Positions 7,144 to 10,328 of a stretch of 10,328 nt of DNA are shown here, piece after piece. The notes under the pieces were generated by a model that made no database searches, was not told where the DNA came from, and worked only from the letters and a program-made list of their open reading frames with translations. The stretch's first letter is position 1; each line of letters begins with the position of its first letter. The position numbers and the translations under genes were made by a program. Source of the stretch: CAYLXC01 sp964387865 (GTDB lineage: Bacteria > Patescibacteriota > Microgenomatia > Daviesbacterales > UBA10151). Location: assembly GCA_964387865.1 (NCBI GenBank), contig CAYLXC010000029.1, forward strand, positions 1 through 10,328, given 5' to 3'.

Positions 7144-8169
7144 TTAAATTAAATATATATTCTTAAGCTGCTGAATGACTCTATAGCTATTTGCATGAGA
7201 TAAATAACCCAAATAAGATTGGAGCGATTGATTAAGATGATACGAATCATTAGAGCAAGAAGAGTAAATTATTTTTAGCTTTCTAATAATTCTGTTTTTT
7301 GTTTTAGTTCTGGGTAAAATATAGTGAGGCAAGATAATATACCCTAAGAAATCTATTCCCCAATCTAGCTTTCTAAAAATAATTTTATTGGGATGAAGTT
7401 CAAGTTTTAATCGTATTTCCAGGAATCTCTCAATTGGTACAATTAGTCGCTGTAGCGACTTATTGTCACCCGATAAAATTAAAAAATCATCTGCATATCT
7501 TAAATAATATTTAATTCCTAACTTATGCTTTAAAAACTGGTCCAACTCATTCATATAAATATTGGCAAATACCTGGGAGGTTAAATTACCTAAAGGAATG
7601 CCCTTAGCCTTGCAAGGCGTCCCCTGGGAGGCTGAGGAGAAACTACCAATCACCTCTTGAAGTAGCCATAGAATCTGCTCATCTTTTATCCTTCTCATTA
7701 ATAGTCTCATTAAAATTTGATGATCAACTGAAGCAAAAAATTTTTTAATATCAAGTTTTAATACCCAGCATTGTCTTGTATAGTTTTTAGAGACAATTCT
7801 TGTAAACTTTTCAAGCCTGTTGACCCCTTTATGAGTACCCTTTCCTAATCTGCAGGAGTATGAATCAAAAATAAAATACTTATCAAAAACTTCATATAAA
7901 TACTTATAAAGTAAATGGTGAACTATTCTATCAGAAACCTCTGCCTTATGAATATGTCTTCTTTTTGGGTCATTAACATAAAAAGATTCGTAACTTCCAT
8001 GTTTATATGTTTTATCTTTTAAGATTTGGTGCAATTCAAATAAATTATCCTCCAAATTTCTTTCAAAAACTTGAATATCTTTCCTTTTCCTCTTTCCCTT
8101 CTTAAACTCACCCCAAGCTTGAAATAAATTCTCTAATGATATAAGTTTACTAAAGTTATGAGTAACCAT
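7144..8169 (-). CDS. Diversity-generating retroelement reverse transcriptase
   Basis: 341 residues with retron/DGR-type RT motifs in order: KAEVSDRIVHHLL (75-87), motif A VLKLDIKKFFASVDH (136-150, D140), motif B GIPLGNLTSQVFANIYMNEL (190-209), motif C YADD (225-228) and FLGYIILP (274-281). Motif B with GxxxSQ, rather than the QGxxxSP of retroviral RTs, is the DGR hallmark, and no maturase or endonuclease domain follows, which excludes a group II intron. It would copy TR RNA with errors at adenines, together with the Avd protein. It has no ribosome binding site or good promoter of its own, so it is probably expressed from the RNA that carries TR, as in other DGRs. Its 5' end overlaps the start region of avd on the other strand. 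Confidence 0.95.
   Translation of the reverse strand: MVTHNFSKLISLENLFQAWGEFKKGKRKRKDIQVFERNLEDNLFELHQILKDKTYKHGSYESFYVNDPKRRHIHKAEVSDRIVHHLLYKYLYEVFDKYFIFDSYSCRLGKGTHKGVNRLEKFTRIVSKNYTRQCWVLKLDIKKFFASVDHQILMRLLMRRIKDEQILWLLQEVIGSFSSASQGTPCKAKGIPLGNLTSQVFANIYMNELDQFLKHKLGIKYYLRYADDFLILSGDNKSLQRLIVPIERFLEIRLKLELHPNKIIFRKLDWGIDFLGYIILPHYILPRTKTKNRIIRKLKIIYSSCSNDSYHLNQSLQSYLGYLSHANSYRVIQQLKNIYLI
8119..8145 (+). promoter_or_regulatory. Candidate avd promoter inside the RT gene
   Basis: TTGAAA (8119-8124), 15-base spacer, TATAAG (8140-8145). Transcription would begin near 8152, about six bases before ATG 8158, matching the short-leader pattern of neighbouring genes. Confidence 0.4.
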
Positions 8170-8552
8170 CTAAAGGATACTGACACACACACACACTGCC
8201 TAAATTTGAGCCTGACATCCCAATATTTAGTAAACTTTATGATTTTTATAAAAATTTGAGTCATGCAATTAATTCCTTTCCCAAAACAAAACGTTATACC
8301 CTAGGACAAAAATTAGATAATGTAACTTTGGATATATTTGAGCTATTATTTTCAATCCCAGCCAGTAAGGATAAAATTTCAACACTTCAACAAATCAGTA
8401 CTAAATTAGACCTTCTAAAAATCCTTTTAAGACTTTCTAAAGATAGTCAATCAATAACTGATAAGAAATATCTGGAACTTCAAGTAATATTGCAAGAAAT
8501 TGGCAAGATGCTTGGCGGATGGATAAGATCCACCAAGCAAAATACCTTTTAA
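8158..8552 (+). CDS. avd: Avd-like DGR accessory protein, 5' frame disrupted
   Basis: The body of this frame (open from 8184 to the stop at 8550-8552) contains DIPIFSKLYDFYKNL, FPKTKRYTLGQKLDN, LDLLKILLRL and LQEIGKMLGGWIRS, the pattern of the four-helix-bundle Avd/S23 family that binds the DGR RT and basic nucleic acids. Expected length is about 115-130 residues. The first standard start in this frame is TTG 8256, which would remove conserved helix 1. ATG 8158, just after a promoter, is in another frame; losing one AC unit from the (AC)7 tract would fuse it to give about 130 residues beginning MSNHLKD. As written, ATG 8158 gives only about 33 codons. Alternatives: a non-standard start (CTG 8196, ATC 8217) or a sequencing error. 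It lies antisense to the TR-RT RNA. Confidence 0.8.
8183..8196 (+). repeat. (AC)7 microsatellite at the avd 5' end
   Basis: Seven perfect AC units. Six (or three, or nine) units would place ATG 8158 in frame with the Avd body; seven do not. On the minus strand it lies 14-27 bases upstream of the RT start codon. Confidence 0.9.
8510..8538 (-). ncRNA. 11-bp RNA helix downstream of TR in the TR-RT RNA
   Basis: In the minus-sense RNA GCUUGG-U-GGAU pairs with AUCC-G-CCAAGC around a 7-base loop. The central pair is U-G in this strand but C/A (a mismatch) in the plus strand, so the full 11-bp helix exists only in the TR-sense RNA. It begins 43 bases after the TR end, where DGRs such as that of phage BPP-1 have the spacer RNA needed to prime cDNA. 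It also lies over the codons for Avd's MLGGWIRST, so part of the symmetry could be coding chance. Confidence 0.5.
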
Positions 8553-8580
8553 GTTGAATCTTCTGCTAGAAACTACCACA

Positions 8581-8685
8581 GAAACGACCCTGACATTCGG
8601 ATTGCCATTGCGGGCATTCCAGTCATTGACGTTCAGCTGATTGTCCCTGAAGTTACGGCCAACATTTGCAAGGTTGGGACCAAAC
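8581..8685 (-). repeat. DGR template repeat (TR)
   Basis: Aligned to 9014-9118 with no gaps (offset 433). On the minus (sense) strand TR carries 26 adenines between 8588 and 8685; 19 differ in VR and no other base in that span differs. Many are in AAY (Asn) codons, whose mutagenesis gives a wide range of residues without stops, the usual DGR template design. One non-adenine difference (8587, T to G in sense) lies in the IMH-like end. Homology continues for the next ten bases (8576-8585 identical), then fades. The minus-strand frame across TR is only a copy of the target's frame, not a gene. Confidence 0.95.
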
Positions 8686-8915
8686 TTTAAGTGAATACCT
8701 CTCCGTACTCTACTCTCACTGTGGTTTTCCGCCAATTGGAGGATTACCACTGTATTTTATTCGTCTCGTACTGAATAGTGCGGGAACAAAGAGAGGTACT
8801 CGCAGTGTCTAGCAATATTTCTTTAAGTACACTCCCGCACCTGACGGTGCGGGACTCTGACTATGAAAGATTCTAGAAATAGGCGAAGGGCGAAACATGT
8901 TCACACTTTCACTGC
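8686..8915 (-). ncRNA. Structured 5' part of the DGR RNA, upstream of TR
   Basis: No gene fits in the gap between the target stop and TR. In RNA sense it contains, in order: a 9-bp hairpin (8846-8854 with 8833-8841), then an approximately 100-base domain closed by TACCTCTC/GAGAGGTA (8791-8798 with 8696-8703) that ends 10 bases before TR, with an internal symmetric hairpin at 8721-8750 (GTGGT/ACCAC, TCC/GGA, CC/GG, loop AATT). A -10 box at 8922-8927 would start the RNA near 8915. I infer one transcript running through TR, across antisense avd and into RT. Confidence 0.5.
8833..8854 (-). other. Perfect 9-bp hairpin, loop of 4, before TR
   Basis: TCCCGCACC (8833-8841) and GGTGCGGGA (8846-8854). 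No T-run follows on either strand, so not a standard terminator. The copy GTGCGGGA at 8778-8785 can pair with the same arm, giving two mutually exclusive folds. Confidence 0.7.
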
Positions 8916-8921
8916 CTATTA

Positions 8922-8927
8922 ATTATA
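8922..8927 (-). promoter_or_regulatory. Candidate -10 box for the TR-RT RNA
   Basis: TATAAT on the minus strand between the target gene stop and TR. The surrounding ATTATATAAT is palindromic, so the plus strand also shows TATAAT (8926-8931). No strong -35 on either strand. Confidence 0.35.
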
Positions 8928-8985
8928 TAATAGCAAATTTTGAGGAGAACCAAAATACAAAAAACCAAAAGAACCAAAAGTTCAA

Positions 8986-9729
8986 TTACCTATTTCCGGC
9001 AGGAGTTGCCACAGAAACGCCCCTGACACGCGGATAGCCACGGCGGGCACCCCAGTCATCGACGTCCAGCCGACTGCCCCCGAAGCGACGGCCAACATCC
9101 GCAAGGCCGGGACCAAACGTAGGATCAACAAGAGTTTCATCTATTGTGCGGGCAAATTTTCCTGCAGGAAACAGTTTTTTCCCACGAAATCTTTTTTGGT
9201 GCTCAAAGTCAAATTGCGCATAAACAGAAGCATGATCTAACCCAAAATCTATACCATCAAGCGTTCCTGTTTTAAGATTCCTCTTTCTAAGCCCTGTAAC
9301 ATAACCTTCATTTATTTGGCATTGATCATCAAATGATAAGTTCTCACTGCCTAGAATAAACAATTCACTGGGGTTTACAGCAACATCTCTTGCAACCGGA
9401 ACAACGTCCCTCATTTGTTGTGATGAATTAACAAATCCGAAAAGTGGAGCAATTGATTCATCTTCCAGAAGCTGCCCTACTGATACTGGCAGGGCTTCCA
9501 TATTAAATGTCCATTTTATCTCTTTTAAACCAGCAAGTTGGTCTGGGTGGAATCTTCTTACTTCAATTAATTGTTCTGTTTGAGTAAGCCAACCTCTAGC
9601 TTCGCTACGAGCCACTCGTTCAACCAAGTCCTTAAGGCCCCGGAGTCGTCTTCTACTTTCTTGGGTAGGTTCGGCTTCTTTGGCCATCTGCATTTGTCTT
9701 GCAAGTATTTCTTGAATACGTTCTGCCAT
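8986..9729 (-). CDS. DGR target protein with C-terminal variable region
   Basis: 247 residues ending TAA (8986-8988). The N-terminal part (about 1-47) is charged and probably a long helix or coiled coil (ERIQEILARQMQMAKEAE...); no signal peptide or membrane segment is seen, so it is likely cytosolic or exported by an unknown route. The middle (about 60-200) matches no family I can name, with PSELFILGSENLSFDDQ (120-136) and ARTIDETLVDP (193-203) before VR. VR covers residues 205-239; 13 residues differ from those TR would encode: 208, 211, 215, 217-220, 222, 224, 227, 230, 232 and 234. DWGAR and the GVSV ending resemble the last strands of C-type-lectin-fold DGR targets, the expected fold by family knowledge. 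It is more GC-rich near VR because most changes are A to G. Confidence 0.92.
   Translation of the reverse strand: MAERIQEILARQMQMAKEAEPTQESRRRLRGLKDLVERVARSEARGWLTQTEQLIEVRRFHPDQLAGLKEIKWTFNMEALPVSVGQLLEDESIAPLFGFVNSSQQMRDVVPVARDVAVNPSELFILGSENLSFDDQCQINEGYVTGLRKRNLKTGTLDGIDFGLDHASVYAQFDFEHQKRFRGKKLFPAGKFARTIDETLVDPTFGPGLADVGRRFGGSRLDVDDWGARRGYPRVRGVSVATPAGNR
9009..9028 (-). other. IMH-like end of VR
   Basis: Sense TGTCAGGGGCGTTTCTGTGG, the 3' boundary of adenine changes. The TR counterpart (8576-8595) differs only at 8587 (T instead of G), as in the IMH versus IMH* pairs that give DGRs their one-way transfer. Here cDNA integration would initiate. Confidence 0.7.
9014..9118 (-). repeat. DGR variable repeat (VR)
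   Basis: The 3' part of the target gene aligned gap-free to TR. Of 19 core substitutions in sense, 15 are A to G, 3 A to C and 1 A to T; 7 template adenines are unchanged. Resulting residues include Gly, Asp, Arg, Ser and Tyr where the template has mostly Asn. Confidence 0.95.
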
Positions 9730-9739
9730 AATTCTAGAT

Positions 9740-9768
9740 ATATTATCACTCTAAGAGTCTTTTGTCAA
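9740..9768 (-). promoter_or_regulatory. Promoter of the DGR target gene, leaderless
   Basis: Perfect TTGACA on the minus strand (9763-9768), 17-base spacer, TAATAT (9740-9745); an alternative -10 GATAAT (9742-9747) has a 15-base spacer. The transcript would start within about five bases of ATG 9729, and no ribosome binding site is present. Confidence 0.65.
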
Positions 9769-9816
9769 GTGCTATAGGTTAAAAGATTTTGGGCTTCATT
9801 AAGTTTAGGATTTATG

Positions 9817-9822
9817 TATAAT
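9817..9822 (+). promoter_or_regulatory. -10 box for the terminal membrane gene
   Basis: Perfect TATAAT ending seven bases before ATG 9829, so the start of transcription would fall on the ATG. This favours 9829 over the in-frame ATG 9814, which lies upstream of the box. Confidence 0.5.
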
Positions 9823-9828
9823 TTCTTT

Positions 9829-10328
9829 ATGAGCATTCTAATTGCCTTAATAATTCTTCTTAAGATTTTGATCCCCGCATTAATGCTGAAATTTCCATTC
9901 CTAGGACTTTGGGGGAATTATTTTCTGGATGTAGTTGACGGAGATATATTGCTCTCTTTGGGAATGAGCGATTCTACTTATCAGATAATCGATAAATCCA
10001 TGGATCTAATTTCATATATTTTTATGTTAATTTTGGGGCTAAGATGGTCAATTAGAAAAACAGTCATCATTTTGTTTACTTACAGGATTATCGGACAAAT
10101 CTTATATTTTATAACTGGAAATGAGCTTATATTTTTTTACTTCCAAAACTTCTTGGAACCTTTAATGATGATTTATGCATTGATATTATTTAAGCAAAAA
10201 GATGAGAAAAAAGCATATCTTACTTACAAAAAACATGTTATTTTAGTTTGGGCAATTGTTTTAATTTATAAAATATGGAATGAGTGGTATTTGCATTTTG
10301 CAAATATTGATTTATCACTTTTATTTTT
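9829..10328 (+). CDS. Membrane protein with a degenerate CDP-alcohol phosphotransferase motif, 3' end cut
   Basis: 166 residues are visible before the window ends. It is strongly hydrophobic with about four or five membrane segments (about 2-24, 60-70, 78-97, 108-122, 137-150). Between the first two lies D34-VV-D37-G38-DI-LL-SLGMSDST-Y51-QII-D55-KSM-D59. Spacing matches the CDP-alcohol phosphotransferase signature D-x2-DG-x2-AR-x8-G-x3-D-x3-D exactly, with all four aspartates kept but AR replaced by LL and G by Tyr. Classical members join a CDP-alcohol to a second alcohol in phospholipid synthesis. Loss of AR and G makes activity doubtful; the match could also be chance. ATG 9814 is a possible alternative start. 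Confidence 0.7.
   Translation, partial: MSILIALIILLKILIPALMLKFPFLGLWGNYFLDVVDGDILLSLGMSDSTYQIIDKSMDLISYIFMLILGLRWSIRKTVIILFTYRIIGQILYFITGNELIFFYFQNFLEPLMMIYALILFKQKDEKKAYLTYKKHVILVWAIVLIYKIWNEWYLHFANIDLSLLF

Noticed and set aside
7144..8169. Group II intron or retron explanation for the RT
   Set aside because: No maturase or endonuclease domain or intron RNA was seen, and the adenine-specific TR/VR pair with an Avd-like protein fits only a DGR.
8451..8750. Minus-strand 99-codon frame across TR
   Set aside because: Its only family-like part is TR itself, which mirrors the target's VR frame; it also runs antisense into avd. TR is a template, not a gene.
8941..8980. Repeated ACCAAAA units after the target stop
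   Set aside because: Short, imperfect and low in complexity; no clear function beyond an AT-rich spacer.
8998..9010. 4-bp hairpin GGCA/TGCC just after the VR end, as a target-recognition hairpin
   Set aside because: Known DGR recognition hairpins have longer stems and a 4-base loop; 4 bp with a 5-base loop is expected by chance. It is, however, absent from the TR side.
9567..9777. Small frames on both strands at the 5' end of the target gene
   Set aside because: They overlap the target gene or its promoter in other frames and have no recognisable features.
1..10328. CRISPR array, tRNA, rRNA, insertion sequence or second VR
   Set aside because: No regularly spaced repeats, cloverleaf, transposase or further TR-like sequence was found by eye on either strand.

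Overview
The window looks like a chromosomal segment of an AT-rich bacterium, most likely a member of the Candidate Phyla Radiation / Patescibacteria, perhaps Microgenomates-like. This is inferred from small hypothetical membrane-anchored proteins (one with a 'QKGIAP' start before its membrane anchor), short or absent 5' leaders without clear ribosome binding sites, the NYN and bPH2 proteins, and a diversity-generating retroelement, a system known to be enriched in that group. TGA is used as a stop, for example at 4040-4042, so recoding of TGA as glycine is not supported. No ribosomal RNA, tRNA or CRISPR array was seen.

Layout. Bases 1-938 (minus) hold most of the ribosome-associated ATPase YchF, cut by the window edge. 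Bases 1117-2908 (minus) hold a likely operon of two tandem bacterial PH-domain membrane proteins and one anchored extracytoplasmic protein. Bases 2909-4366 hold a DUF4239 (bestrophin-like) membrane protein on the plus strand, flanked by two degenerate 113-bp direct repeats. Bases 4367-5004 hold a SAM methyltransferase split by a missing base in an A8 run. Bases 5005-5357 are a messy region with a small minus-strand reading frame and a plus-strand terminator-like hairpin. Bases 5358-5879 (minus) encode a NYN-domain putative RNase, and 6090-7139 (plus) a poxvirus-type topoisomerase IB.

The centrepiece is a complete diversity-generating retroelement (DGR) at 7144-9768. It has a reverse transcriptase with YADD and the DGR-type GIPLGNLTSQ motif (7144-8169, minus), an Avd-like accessory protein on the opposite strand (8158-8552, plus), a template repeat (TR, 8581-8685) and a target gene (8986-9729, minus) whose 3' end carries the variable repeat (VR, 9014-9118). 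In the TR sense strand, all 19 TR/VR differences in the core fall on template adenines, which is the signature of adenine mutagenesis. The expected cycle is: TR RNA is copied by RT with Avd, adenines are misread, and the mutated cDNA replaces the VR, diversifying 13 residues near the target's C-terminus.

Unusual points in the DGR are as follows. avd is inverted relative to TR and RT, so its mRNA is antisense to the TR-RT transcript. Its reading frame is joined to a promoter-proximal ATG only if an (AC)7 tract loses one unit, which would be a possible on/off switch. The DNA on both sides of TR has strong RNA-helix potential, including an 11-bp helix that is complete only in the TR-sense RNA. 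The window ends in a partial membrane protein (9829 onward) that keeps the four aspartates of the CDP-alcohol phosphotransferase motif but not its AR and G residues.
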